From positions 62,001-126,000 of the forward strand of contig CAWZYM010000129.1 in assembly GCA_963966185.1 (NCBI GenBank): 64,000 bases of DNA. Direction: 5' to 3'. Below the pieces are notes generated by a model. The model saw nothing but the letters and a program-made list of their open reading frames with translations. It did no database searches and was not told the origin of the DNA. This stretch comes from Rhabditoides inermis. Taxonomy: Eukaryota > Nematoda > Chromadorea > Rhabditida > Rhabditidae. Shown one piece after another: positions 21,523-48,854 of this stretch; the first letter of the stretch is position 1, and each line of letters opens with the position of its first letter. A program made the translations under genes and the position numbers.

Positions 21523-23974
21523 ATGTTTTGCCAAGACAAGCTATCAGGTCTGTCTGCAAAATCGGCCGAGGGCCGATAATGCAGATGGTTCTGCCCGCTT
21601 TGTCTGCGATTCGTCTGTAAAATCGGCCCTGGGCTGATTTTACAGACTGTCTGAATTTCGTCTGCAAAATCGGCCCAGGGCCGATTCTGCAGATGAGTTC
21701 TCGCTGTACTTCTGCAAAGTTGTCCATGGGCTGTCCATGGGCCTATTTTACAATGCAAAGACAGAATGTTTTGGATTTTCAGAAACTTTTACTATTTGAA
21801 AACGTGATTTGCATTTTTTTCAATGATGGTATGAATTTGCAAGCTTTAGTCGCAATACTCACCTATTTCATAGTTTTCCATATTATTGCGAAAAAATCAA
21901 TTGAACCCCGACTTATATAGTCGCCGCCTGGTGGATAGTTTCTGTTATTGCCAGCCGGGGTCAGTTGGCGAAACTCGGTTTCGAGCGAGAGAGGCCAGAC
22001 AGCGCGAGAAAGAGTCGAGTGTGTCGCGTTTAATACAGCAAAATGAGCTATGACATACGGTATGAGAAAAAAGTGTGAAATGATACAGAAAGCAGAGTGG
22101 AAGAACATGTTCGGAAAGGATATATTACTCTTACTGTCCAACTATCAGTACGCACATATGAACCCTGTAGAAGTATATAGAAAACCTCACGATGCACAAT
22201 ACAGATTTATGAACCGTCTTTTATTATCGTATCTGATATGAATGAATAGATGACGGCAAGATCAAGAGGCGGGACATGTGATAGAGGAGAGAGAGTGCTG
22301 CTGTGCTTACATGCGACAGTAGTACTCTTACAGAAGTAGATCCAGTTCTTTCGCAATCCGTTTCTTTCCAGGTTCGACGCTGGCCACGACGTACATCAGA
22401 TGCCAGACGAGGCGAAGCAGCAGGTGGGATGTTTGTTTTTTCTTTTATTGTTTACTTGTTCAATTCTATCATATATCTTCCATTCGAGAGTACGTGTGTT
22501 GTTTGCATGTTTGCTTGCGTTGTTTATCATTTGTTCACGTATTTGTTTCCAGGTTCCGGAGCATATCCTGAAGCCCGCGAAGTGTGCCCGCGAAGTGGCC
22601 AAAGCAGAGTTCAAGAAGAAACGCAGGGTGCGTGCTGTTTTCGCGTACTTTCTGAAGACTGCATACTTCATCGAAGAGAGAGAGAGAGAGGGTGGGAAGT
22701 GGGAGGGAGATATAGAGACAGACAGAGATACAGAAAGACGGAATGAGAAGTGAATAGGGGTTGCAGGAGATTGAGATGTCGGAACACGACGCGCACCAGT
22801 ACGGCCTGCTGTGGGAGAGGGTTCGGAAGGAGAGCGGACACATGCAGAACGTCATCGAACAGCTAGAGGCCAGGAACAAGGTACCACTCTCTTTATCTCT
22901 CTCTCTCCCTCTTCCCCATCTCTCCCTCCTTCTCTCCAGGAGCGTCTGTGGGCTCGCCACCAGACGAGCGGTGATTTGGACGATGGCAAGTTGATCGAGG
23001 GAGTGACTGGAGAGAAGAACATCTACAGGTGAGAAGGGGGAAGACAAGGGATATGTGATGCGTGCTGCAGACGCCGCATCGAGAAGCCTCCGGAGCCTGG
23101 CGCCCCGCAGACCAAGCCCAAGAGACTGCGCATGGTATTCGACGTCAGTGGAAGCATGTACAGGTACCCATGCGGTCATGCGGACATCATTGACTTTGTT
23201 GTTAATGTGAATCTGATCACTGGATTCGGAATAATATGTAGTTTATAGTTTCCGTTTTCAGATTCAACGGATACGACAAGCGTCTGCAGCGCTCGCTCGA
23301 AGCAGCCCTCATGGTGATGACGTCACTCGAAGGAAAGGGGGCGAAGGTCAAGGTGAGGGGAGGGAAGCATTCACACGTTGACTTTTTTCTATTATCAATG
23401 TGCGTCACTTACAGACGGACGGACATTATATATATTAGGGTGCCGCGATTGGGTAGGCGGTGCGCGCTTTGATAACTGTCAGCCGACATATATAAATGTA
23501 CAATAATTCTTTATTTTCACACATCTGTAAACAGTTAGCAATTTGGGTATAAGAAATGCTATCTGTCAAAAAAAAAACTAAGTATGGGTTCCTAGAAAGT
23601 TTTCTTCTCTTAGCTTCACGCAAATATCGATTGGTATGGATTTGCAGTACGATCTGACTGGTCATTCCGGAGACGGACCGTCGAATATGTTCATCAACAC
23701 GGAACATCATCCGAAGGACGACAAGGAGAGGCTGGAAGTACTCAAGAAGATGCTCGCACATACACAGGTGGAAGAGAGAGGGGGAGGGAGAAAGAGGGGG
23801 GAAGAGAGAGAGAGAGGGAGAGGGAAAGAGAGAGAGAGAGAGAGACATCTTTCAGTACTGCCAGTCTGGCGACTTCACGCCGGAGGCTCTGGACTTCGCC
23901 ATCAAGACTCTTTCGAAGGAACAGTATGTGGATGAAAGGATTGTGAGCCACACTCTTTATGTCTAGTCGTACAC

Positions 23975-23980
<6 letters not shown>

Positions 23981-24039
<59 letters not shown>
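23981..24039. repeat. (TA)n microsatellite
   Basis: About 58 bp of TA in a VWA8 block C intron. The equivalent place in the main copy (about 42,649-42,662) has only about 14 bp, so the array changed length after duplication. Confidence 0.97.
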
Positions 24040-24041
<2 letters not shown>

Positions 24042-24195
24042 CAGTTTGTATTTTGTGATGTTGTATTACTATTCTCGTCGTCGTTTTGTCGTCCCTGTCC
24101 TGAAACGCAAGATTTTCATGTTTCGGTTATAGGTTATTCTAATTTCGGATGCGAATCTGGAGAGGTACGGGATTCGGCCGAGGGATCTCGTCAAG

Positions 24196-24262
<67 letters not shown>

Positions 24263-24384
24263 AAGGGGATAGGTAATGAGGAATGCATTTATACATTGCA
24301 GGTTATGAATGCGGATGAGGGTGTGAATGCCTTCATCATTCTCATTGGATCACTGGGAGAACAGGCCGAGCGGTGAGTGGAGAA

Positions 24385-24424
<40 letters not shown>

Positions 24425-24840
24425 ATGTAAATCATGGTGCATCTGTTCAGGATTTCATATAGATCTGTCTCTTTTCAGTCTGCAGAAGGCTCTTCCAGTT
24501 GGCAAGGCATTTGTGTGTAAGGATACGGCTGATCTGCCTCATATCATGCAGAACATATTCGCCTCCACACTCATCTAAGGAGTACGGTAGCAAAAGTGCG
24601 GTAAATCTGTAATATGTCGTTTGTTAAATAAATTGTGATTTATTGATTGTTTGCCCAATGAGTATGTGTCAGTATGTCGTTTGATTGTTTAGAAACGAGT
24701 ATGTTGTATGTATGCGTGTGTGCTGTCTATAGAATTCACGGAATATAGATAAATCAACTGGCTCGCCCCAGAGACTATGACCACTCTTACCTACACCAAG
24801 AAGAGCGATGTGTAGAGCTTCGGAGTGCTCGGTCGGTACA

Positions 24841-24846
24841 GTGGCT

Positions 24847-24910
<64 letters not shown>
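24841..24910. repeat. (CT)n microsatellite
   Basis: An uninterrupted CT run of about 60 bp followed by TTTC repeats, directly upstream of a probable exon at 24,960. Confidence 0.97.
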
Positions 24911-24916
<6 letters not shown>

Positions 24917-24959
24917 CTCTCCCCCTCTCTCTTCTCTCTCATCCCTCTTCCTCTCTCAG

Positions 24960-25376
24960 ACAGACACAGACTCTGTGGGTTCTGTTTGTGGCGGTGACGT
25001 GGTGGATTCTCGGGATAACGTGGTCGACCTTCTGCTTCCTGCGCCTCCCTCTCCCGCTCCTTCTGCCCCCGTCCACGTTCCTGTCTCCATAGCTCCTGCC
25101 CCCGCACCTATGATGCAGTCGGTACGTCACTAGCTGACGTCATCAGAGTGACGTAATCATTCAGGAACCGGGTACTTGGACCATGTCAAAGTGACCTGCG
25201 AAGGAGAAGAGGAAGGAAAAGAAGAAAGCACAGACAGTCGTCACCAAGAAACCAACCATCAAGGTTGTAGCTCTTGTTCTTTTGTCATTATCGACTGATA
25301 TTGATCGATTCTTAGAGCCGTCTGGTGCCGGTTGGAGGTCATAAAAAGAAGAGCAAGAAGAAGAGAGACGACTAAA
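24960..25376 (+). pseudogene. Fragment of an unrecognised gene with basic C-terminus
   Basis: Three probable exons: 24,960-25,121 (ends ...PMMQS before GTACGTC, rich in Pro/Ala/Val with VVDLLLPAPPSPAP), about 25,167-25,263 (KEKRKEKKKAQTVVTKKP) and about 25,317-25,374 (GGHKKKSKKKRDD, stop). The middle exon has an in-frame TGA after GTWTMSK in the only frame that gives the lysine-rich peptide, so the fragment is probably dead. It follows the end of VWA8 block C and has no upstream exons that I can find. No function is assigned. Confidence 0.4.
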
Positions 25377-25849
25377 GAAAAGATGATGTCAAGAAGACTA
25401 CTAGAACTTACACGTTACAGCTCACGAACAAGATTATCAACACATGCAAACTGGATTTTAAATTGCGTTTTTTCACTTTTTCACTGGTTCGATTGAATAA
25501 AAGCGATTCCAAATAAGTGCAAATGTACTTACATATACACACAACAAACAATGTTGGATATGAATGTTTATCAATTAATCTATTACTCGCTCTCAAAATT
25601 ATCAGAACAGCAGTGGCAATAGCGTAAGCAGTGATTGAGCTCACACCCTCGGCTTGACAGAGAGCTCAATCAATGCCGCTTTTGGTTGCTTACAGCCAGC
25701 GCCAGCAGAGAAACCGAGTCACACGCTCATCAAACTTCAAACGAAGATATCAAGAAACGTATATTTGTTTATGTGGTTTTGAAAACGGTTACTAAAAGGT
25801 TACGCATTTTTATAGAGGAGCGATCAATCGATAATTAATCGCCAATCGC

Positions 25850-26078
25850 TAAATTCCCAACAATTGTTTTGCTCTAAACGAACAGTTTTTAATTTTGACG
25901 CTCTTTTGCACTTTTTTTCCTTTTTTAAGCAATTTTCTTATATTTTCACAGATAGATGTTTGTTTGTTTTTGATTTTCTCAAAGTTTATATAGATATGTA
26001 TTCGAATTTGTATTGTTTGTATTGCGCGTCACCATAGTGGCACATAGATTGTATTCTTATCGGTAACCTTAATTTGTG
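25850..26078 (-). repeat. Inverted repeat arm paired with 8,054-8,105 + 16,059-16,220
   Basis: The reverse complement aligns over its length with the two halves on the left, including CACCATAGTGGCACATAGA and TTGACGCTCTTTTGCAC. At about 26,020-26,030 it has the uninterrupted GCGC-AATAC-AAAC equivalent to the LTR target. It shows what the left arm looked like before the retrotransposon arrived. Confidence 0.8.
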
Positions 26079-26283
26079 TCAGAGCATTTAGCATACGTGT
26101 GAGAAGGTTAATGTTCATACTACAATGTTTGTTCTCGAGTCGTGCCCGACCAATAATGTGCAAATCTGAGAAATTATCGCGATGAACCAGGATTTGATAA
26201 ATTTTCTCGCGATGACGTGTCTAGTAGCCGAAAGCGTTGTGATCGTGTCATTTCCCCTCCCCAATCATCTCTGAACAGGCGCG

Positions 26284-41672
<15,389 letters not shown>

Positions 41673-42118
41673 AAGGTGGGTTAGAGCTAAGGCTAAGAGT
41701 CCGTTATAAAGTATCGAAGTTACCGTACGATGTTCAGAAGATGTAGACTCGCCGCGCCATCTACAAACTGTTCCCAATGAGCTGCCAGCTTTACTCGTCT
41801 CCCCACAAGTAATGATTGCTTCCATGCTTCTTATGATTCTGTCGTGTCTCTTTCTAGTAGCATTTTGATTTCGGACGACGTCTTAATGCACCCATTGTAC
41901 ACCTTTTACGTGTGATATCAAAATTTATAAATAATTATGGAAATTTATCTATATTCCGTGAATTCTATAGACAGCACACAGGCATACATACAACATACTC
42001 GTTTCTAAACAATCAAACGACATACTGACACATACTAATTGGGCAAACAATCAATAAATCACAATTTATTCAACAAACGACATATTACAGATTTACCGCA
42101 CTTTTGCTACCGTACTCC

Positions 42119-42429
42119 TTAGATGAGTGTGGAGGCGAATATGTTCTGCATGATATGAGGCAGATCAGCCGTATCCTTACACACAAATGCCTTGCCAACT
42201 GGAAGAGCCTTCTGCAGACTGAAAAGAGACAGATCTATATGAAATCCTGAACAGATGCACCATGATTTACATTCCATCTCTCTCTCTCTCTCTCTCTCTC
42301 CCTTTTCTCCACTCACCGCTCGGCCTGTTCTCCCAGTGATCCAATGAGAATGATAAAGGCATTCACACCCTCATCCGCATTCATAACCTGCAATGTATAA
42401 ATGCATTCCTCATTCCCTATCCCCTTCAA

Positions 42430-42486
<57 letters not shown>

Positions 42487-45400
42487 AACACACCTTGACG
42501 AGATCCCTCGGCCGAATCCCGTACCTCTCCAGATTCGCATCCGAAATTAGAATAACCTGTAACCGAAACATGAAAATCTTGCGTTTCAGGACAGGGACGA
42601 CAAAACGACGACGAGAATAGTAATACAACATCACAAAATACAAACTGATTATATATATATATAGTGGTGTACGACTAGACATAAAGAGTGTGGCTCACAA
42701 TCCTTTCATCCACATCCTGTTCCTTCGAAAGAGTCTTGATGGCGAAGTCCAGAGCCTCCGGCGTGAAGTCGCCAGACTGGCAGTACTGAAAGATGTCTCT
42801 CTCTCTCTCTCTTTCCCTCTCCCTCTCTCTCTCTTCCCCCCTCTCTCTCCCTCCCCCTCTCTCTTCCACCTGTGTATGTGCGAGCATCTTCTTGAGTACT
42901 TCCAGCCTCTCCTTGTCGTCCTTCGGTTGATGTTCCGTGTTGATGAACATATTCGACGGTCCGTCTCCGGAATGACCAGTCAGATCGTACTGCAAATCCA
43001 TACCAATCGATATTTGCGTGAAGCTAAGAGAAGAAAACTTTCTAGGAACCCATACTTAGTTTTTTTTTGACAGATAGCATTTCTTATACCCAAATTGCTA
43101 ACTGTTTACAGATGTGTGAAAATAAAGAATTATTGTACATTTATATATGTCGGCTGACAGTTATCAAAGCGCGCACCGCCTACCCAATCGCGGCACCCTA
43201 ATATATATAATGTCCGTCCGTCTGTAAGTGACGCACATTGATAATAGAAAAAAGTCAACGTGTGAATGCTTCCCTCCCCTCACCTTGACCTTCGCCCCCT
43301 TTCCTTCGAGTGACGTCATCACCATGAGGGCTGCTTCGAGCGAGCGCTGCAGACGCTTGTCGTATCCGTTGAATCTGAAAACGGAAACTATAAACTACAT
43401 ATTATTCCGAATCCAGTGATCAGATTCACATTAACAACAAAGTCAATGATGTCCGCATGACCGCATGGGTACCTGTACATGCTTCCACTGACGTCGAATA
43501 CCATGCGCAGTCTCTTGGGCTTGGTCTGCGGGGCGCCAGGCTCCGGAGGCTTCTCGATGCGGCGTCTGCAGCACGCATCACATATCCCTTGTCTTCCCCC
43601 TTCTCACCTGTAGATGTTCTTCTCTCCAGTCACTCCCTCGATCAACTTGCCATCGTCCAAATCACCGCTCGTCTGGTGGCGAGCCCACAGACGCTCCTGG
43701 AGAGAAGGAGGGAGAGATGGGGAAGAGGGAGAGAGAGAGATAAAGAGAGTGGTACCTTGTTCCTGGCCTCTAGCTGTTCGATGACGTTCTGCATGTGTCC
43801 GCTCTCCTTCCGAACCCTCTCCCACAGCAGGCCGTACTGGTGCGCGTCGTGTTCCGACATCTCAATCTCCTGCAACCCCTATTCACTTCTCATTCCGTCT
43901 TTCTGTATCACTGTCTGTCTCTATATCTCCCTCCCACTTCCCACCCTCTCTCTCTCTCTCTCTTCGATGAAATATGCAGTCTTCAGAAAGTACGCGAAAA
44001 CAGCACGCACCCTGAGTTTCTTCTTGAACTCTGCTTTGGCCACTTCGCGGGCACGCTTCAGGATATGCTCCGGAACCTGGAAACAAATACGTGAACAAAT
44101 GATAAACAACGCAAGCAAACATGCAAACAACACACGTACTCTCGAATGGAAGATATATGATAGAATTGAACAAGTAAACAAGAAAAGAAAAAACAAACAT
44201 CCCACCTGCTGCTTCGCCTCGTCTGGCATCTGATGTACGTCGTGGCCAGCGTCGAACCTGGAAAGAAACGGATTGCGAAAGAACTGGATCTACTTCTGTA
44301 AGAGTACTACTGTCGCATGTAAGCACAGCAGCACTCTCTCTCCTCTATCACATGTCCCGCCTCTTGATCTTGCCGTCATCTATTCATTCATATCAGATAC
44401 GATAATAAAAGACGGTTCATAAATCTGTATTGTGCATCGTGAGGTTTTCTATATACTTCTACAGGGTTCATATGTGCGTACTGATAGTTGGACAGTAAGA
44501 GTAATATATCCTTTCCGAACATGTTCCTCCACTCTGCTTTCTGTATCATTTCACACTTTTTTCTCATACCGTATGTCATAGCTCATTTTGCTGTATTGAA
44601 CTGTTTCTCCAAATGTACACGGTAATAAACTTATTATTATTATATATGGCATGTCAAGAAACTCAATCCATCGCACGTTCCTGCGCGTCTATCTAATCCT
44701 TCCACTGATAAAAAACTCTCATACCTGAACGGTACATCAGTGAGTTTCGATCGAAGGATGAGTACATATGACAGAATTAACAGATCACAACTCTCATACC
44801 TGAACGGTCCTCTTCCCACCTGAATGGTCTTCTCCCCACCTGAATGGTCCCCCATCTATCTGAATGGTCCCCTCCCCACCTGAATGATCCCCCGACTCCT
44901 CCCAGTCCCGCCGTGTTGTACCCGCCAGTCCCTCCGAACCACTGGTTTCCGCCCACGTGAGGAGTGTTGTCCGGGTCCACCTGAGTTGTTTACCCCTTTG
45001 TTTACTTGTTTACACCCACCTTTCCCATCTTGGGCTCATCCAGTTTGTCGATGTCAAAGTCCTCCTTGTTCTTCTCGTATTCCATTCGCAGCGGGCCATC
45101 GAAGCCTGCAAAACAATTACATTATCAGAACCACTGTATTAAAACATATAACATGAATTCAAAAACTGCATGACATTAGACAAGCATAGGCCAAACAAAT
45201 ACAATATGCTTGTGAAACGTATAGAATGCGAAATTCTGCGACTTTTTTCTACAATTTCTTACAAGGCAATTGTGTCGATCAAGTGTCGACGCTGCAACAT
45301 ATAGCTCACATAGCAGATTCACTGTACTCACCCTCTCCGAACATGTTCTTCCACTCTGCGAAAGACTGGCCGAGGGACGACGGGGTGAGCTCGAAGGCGC

Positions 45401-46133
45401 GAATCGTACTGCAATCGTCTCAGTCCCTCCCTCCAACACACATCCCCCTCTCCCCTTCTCCCAACACACCCCGTGGTATCTACCGTGACCAGCTTGCTGT
45501 CCGTCCATGGGGCCATGACGAATGGAGTGGCAGACACGCCGGCCACCCACGCAGCGTGGCACAGCTGCGACCTGGGAAAAGGGGCATGGCTACGCCTTCA
45601 AGACTAATGTGCTGAACCTAATAATTCAGACAAAAATGGTGCAAACTACCGCTTATCAAGCAAAAAATCTCAATTCCGTCCTCCCCCCTCACTCCCTCTC
45701 ACCCTCTTCTAACCTCGGTGGCGGGACAGGCACGTACTGCACGTATCCGAGTCGGGTGTCGACTGCCTCCAGGAACGCTCCCACCTTCGAAACGCCAGTG
45801 TCTGAAACGAACACGCACTAACAATCAATTTCTTTCCAAAACATACGATTTTCACAGTCTCTTCTCTACACTGCTAGCACCAAAATATACAAAACAACTC
45901 GATATTCAAATTCAACAGCAACATCTATGTACGTTTTTTCACATCGACACTTTAAATCTCAATTCCCGTTTGTTCCAATGCGATGGCCGCGATGGCAAGT
46001 TCAGAATAAGCACTTATTCCATTTCCACTCACTCTCTGGCATGGCGTGTTGGGGGGTGTCCCAGTTGGGAGTCGCCCTCACCAGGATGCCCTCTCCCATC
46101 GAGACCACACTGCGGTGCGGGTCCTGCGCCCAT
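42119..46133 (-). CDS. VWA8: VWA8 part 3: C-terminal exons with VWA domain
   Basis: Exons in transcription order: 46,133-46,033, 45,801-45,714 (GYVQYVPVP), 45,571-45,484, 45,408-45,332 (FAEWKNMFGE), 45,105-45,020, 44,980-44,880 (PHVGGNQWFGGTGG), 44,257-44,206, 44,076-44,011, 43,869-43,756 (EIEMSEHDAHQYG), 43,696-43,608 (GVTGEKNIYR), 43,565-43,473 (RMVFDVSGSMY, the MIDAS motif), 43,374-43,284, 42,989-42,870 (YDLTGHSGDG), 42,785-42,699 (CQSGDFTPEALDFAIK), 42,556-42,494 (SDANLERYGI), 42,387-42,317 (FIILIGSLGEQAER) and 42,218-42,119 (stop). The lengths of the last ten exons agree with the inverted plus-strand copy, which supports the borders. Downstream, an AATAAA-like hexamer is expected near 42,060 in the sense strand. 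Confidence 0.95.
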
Positions 46134-46943
46134 CTGTAACAACAACATGAAATCGTGAAATACAATTACTTAGCGGTAAATTGAATATAATATTATTCTG
46201 GGAGATAGTTCGCCAGATTACGGTAGAAAATCGATCTACCCTCTAGTCGCATTCGATCTACCTTCTAGTCGTGAGGAGACCCAAGCACGCGCTTTCAAAC
46301 GCTAATATCGAACAAACAAGCCGGCACGCGAATCAAAGAGGCCGCGACACACTCGACTCTTTCTCGCGCTGTCTGGGCTCTCTCGCTCGAAACCGAGTTT
46401 CGCCAACTGACCCCGGCTGGCAATAACAGAAACTATCCACCAGGCGGCGACTATATCATGCACGTATTAAATCAAGGTAAGAAGCATATAGTTGTCTGAA
46501 CAAAGTGGAATGCATTCAGAAGAATAGTGCCCAAGCATACTCAATGTGATGAACGAAACCCACAGCGTGTCCTTCTTGACGGCGTAGAACGGCTTCTTTC
46601 CATCCACAGCCTCTCCCTCTTGCAGTTCCGGGCGGGCGGAGCCCAGCAGAGGCGAAGACGTCTGCAATGCGAGCAAACAGTATGATTCCTTTACCACGCA
46701 TCACTCGCCGACTCTCCGACACATTGATACACCGAATACGACTAATACGACGACTCTTAACTGGTCAGAATCTATTGGGTTCACCGTAGCAAAACTGCGC
46801 GGAAAAGCAAGAAATGGAAAAAAAAACATACGTAAGCCACAAAACATAGAACTTATTTTTTTTTCGAAACCCACCAGAGTAGCGGGGAATCCGTCCGACT
46901 TGAGCGCATAGAAGCCATCGGCAGTGAACAGAGAACCTGACAG

Positions 46944-46981
<38 letters not shown>

Positions 46982-48777
46982 TATCCACTATCTCCCTCTC
47001 TTCTCTCTCTCTCCCTCCCTCCTTCCCTCCCTCTTCCTTTCCCCCTCACCCTCTCCCATCTTCCTGCTCGTCTTCAAGTGGAGTGTCTCCGGCAGGCTGT
47101 TCTCTATCGGTCGCACCTCCCACTCCCCTCCTTCACAACACAGCAGAGAAGCCGCAGAGCCGTCCTGAATATACGTAGGTTTCACTGGCAACATGTCACC
47201 GCAAGACAGGCAACGATTACTATACATCAATTTCGCGAAACGACGACGAATACGATCACATTGAAATTCACAGTAACTATTAAAAAAGAGAGATAGAAGC
47301 AAATTTAAAGAATCAATGACTACATTAAATATGTTTCCTCGCCCACACATCACTCCAGCATACACAACACTGTAATCATGATAATTCATTTCCTCATACA
47401 CAAACACCGATGTCACAGTCATCCCATCTGCCAGACCTCGGGCCTGCCCTCACTCACCTGCCAGCTGACGATCCACCTGTCCCCTCCCACTGGAATCGTG
47501 TCGCGAACCGGATGCGGAAGGGAGACTGACGTCATGCGCATGTCCTGAGTGAGATACACACTACCTGCATCCTACCTGCATCTGTACATTGCCAATCATG
47601 ATTGTAAAGAATGTGATGACATGCTCGTCTTCTCCACCCACCTCTCCTTCTCCTTCCATGATCATCATCATCTCTCCTCCCCTCTCCAGAAGGACGGGAA
47701 GGCAGTCGGGGCGGCACGCGATCAGCCGCCACGAAGAAGAGTCGCCCAGTACTACGAGGAGAATATTATCGCGTGTTATTGCTATTGATTGCGCAACCAG
47801 ACTCTCTGTTCGTATAGAGCGTGTGAAACATATGCAAAGACAAACAAAGTAAAATTTGAATTATAACTACGTGGGATGAAAAACGGACCTGATCTCAAAA
47901 TGAAACTCAAAATGAAAACGCACAACTATATCATTTTGGCGAAACATATGAAATATTTTCGTGTCTCATCGACACACAGAATACTGATTCGAAGTGCGCG
48001 CTCCCCCTCTCACTCACACTTCCCGACCCTCTCCATGAGGCTGCTCTCCAGTGCAATCTTCTGGAGGACGCGAGTCGATGGATCGAGCAGGAGAAGAGTG
48101 TTCGTCTGAAAAAGGAAAAGATCTCTGGCATAGAGTTCATCTTGTTCTGCAGCAACACTGCCAAATAAACGTCACACGACAGTCAAGTCAATAATTCACA
48201 TAAATCATTCATTTATTTGGGAAATAACTTTCTTATTAGACAATTTAGGTTAGAGATTTTTGACGACTATTACAAGCACTACAGACAAAATTTCCAACAA
48301 AAAATACTTGCTGATGAAACGTTATATACAATAAAACCACAAACAGAAATGCCTAGTCAACTGATTGATAACATAATGTAATCAATCGATAATCGATCAC
48401 AACTCCACTCACAGTCTCCTCGTGCAGCCACAGCTTGTTCGCGTCGGCAGCCGCTAGCTTCAGTCTGTAATCACCATATCAATCTGTATAATCAACAATC
48501 ACAATTATACAATTATACGACTTCAAACACGTTTCACACATATTCCACAACTGTGAAATGGAAGAGCGGCAATACATTATACATTTCTCCATTTTTTCCA
48601 CATTTTATTTTATCATTTGTGATGAATCACCACACCACCTTCATGTTCAAGAACACTTGTATAACCCTTGTTATTTATGTACAACATTGACAAATTCTCT
48701 AACCCCAAATAATGGCAATATTCATAGGTGTAGCATCAACACAGACGAACACAAAATCTAGATTAACATACGTCCAC

Positions 48778-48854
<77 letters not shown>

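Larger units (their letters stand above)
20711..21914. mobile_element. 1.2-kb palindromic (foldback) TIR element with two tRNA-like segments
   Basis: Absent from the main copy (near 46,455). Outer inverted ends AAGTCGGG(G)TTCAATTGAT are near-perfect for about 28 bp and weaker for another 80. The flanks suggest a short AT target duplicate (ATAT). Inside, about 20,895-21,145 and 21,515-21,765 form a long inverted repeat that itself contains palindromes such as GGCCCTGGGCCGATT. In the centre lie two oppositely oriented 73-nt tRNA-like segments. No transposase ORF. Confidence 0.85.
18978..24752 (+). pseudogene. VWA8: VWA8 partial duplicate, block C (inverted relative to the main copy)
   Basis: An inverted copy of 48,166-41,945. 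Exons: 19,053-19,140 (NTLLLLDPSTRVLQ), 19,377-19,516, 19,614-19,700, 19,994-20,108, 20,228-20,289, 20,502-20,603; then an inserted 1.2-kb element and a deletion; then 22,372-22,423, 22,553-22,627, 22,767-22,880, 22,940-23,028, 23,071-23,163 (DVSGSMY), 23,262-23,352, 23,648-23,767, 23,856-23,942, 24,133-24,195, 24,302-24,372 and 24,479-24,578 (stop). The seven exons of 46,133-44,206 lying before the exon at 22,372 are reduced to that one: the block jumps at about 22,027 from the equivalent of 46,325 to 44,597. Exon 22,553-22,627 carries a 9-nt insertion (KPAKCAREVA against KRAREVA), and EQD reads EQY in exon 23,856-23,942. With no AAA exons, and joined to ETFDH remnants, it cannot make VWA8. 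Confidence 0.93.

Noticed and set aside
18978..24752. Block C as a second functional VWA8 gene
   Set aside because: No AAA exons, six internal exons deleted, a 1.2-kb insertion and a fusion to a pseudogene upstream.
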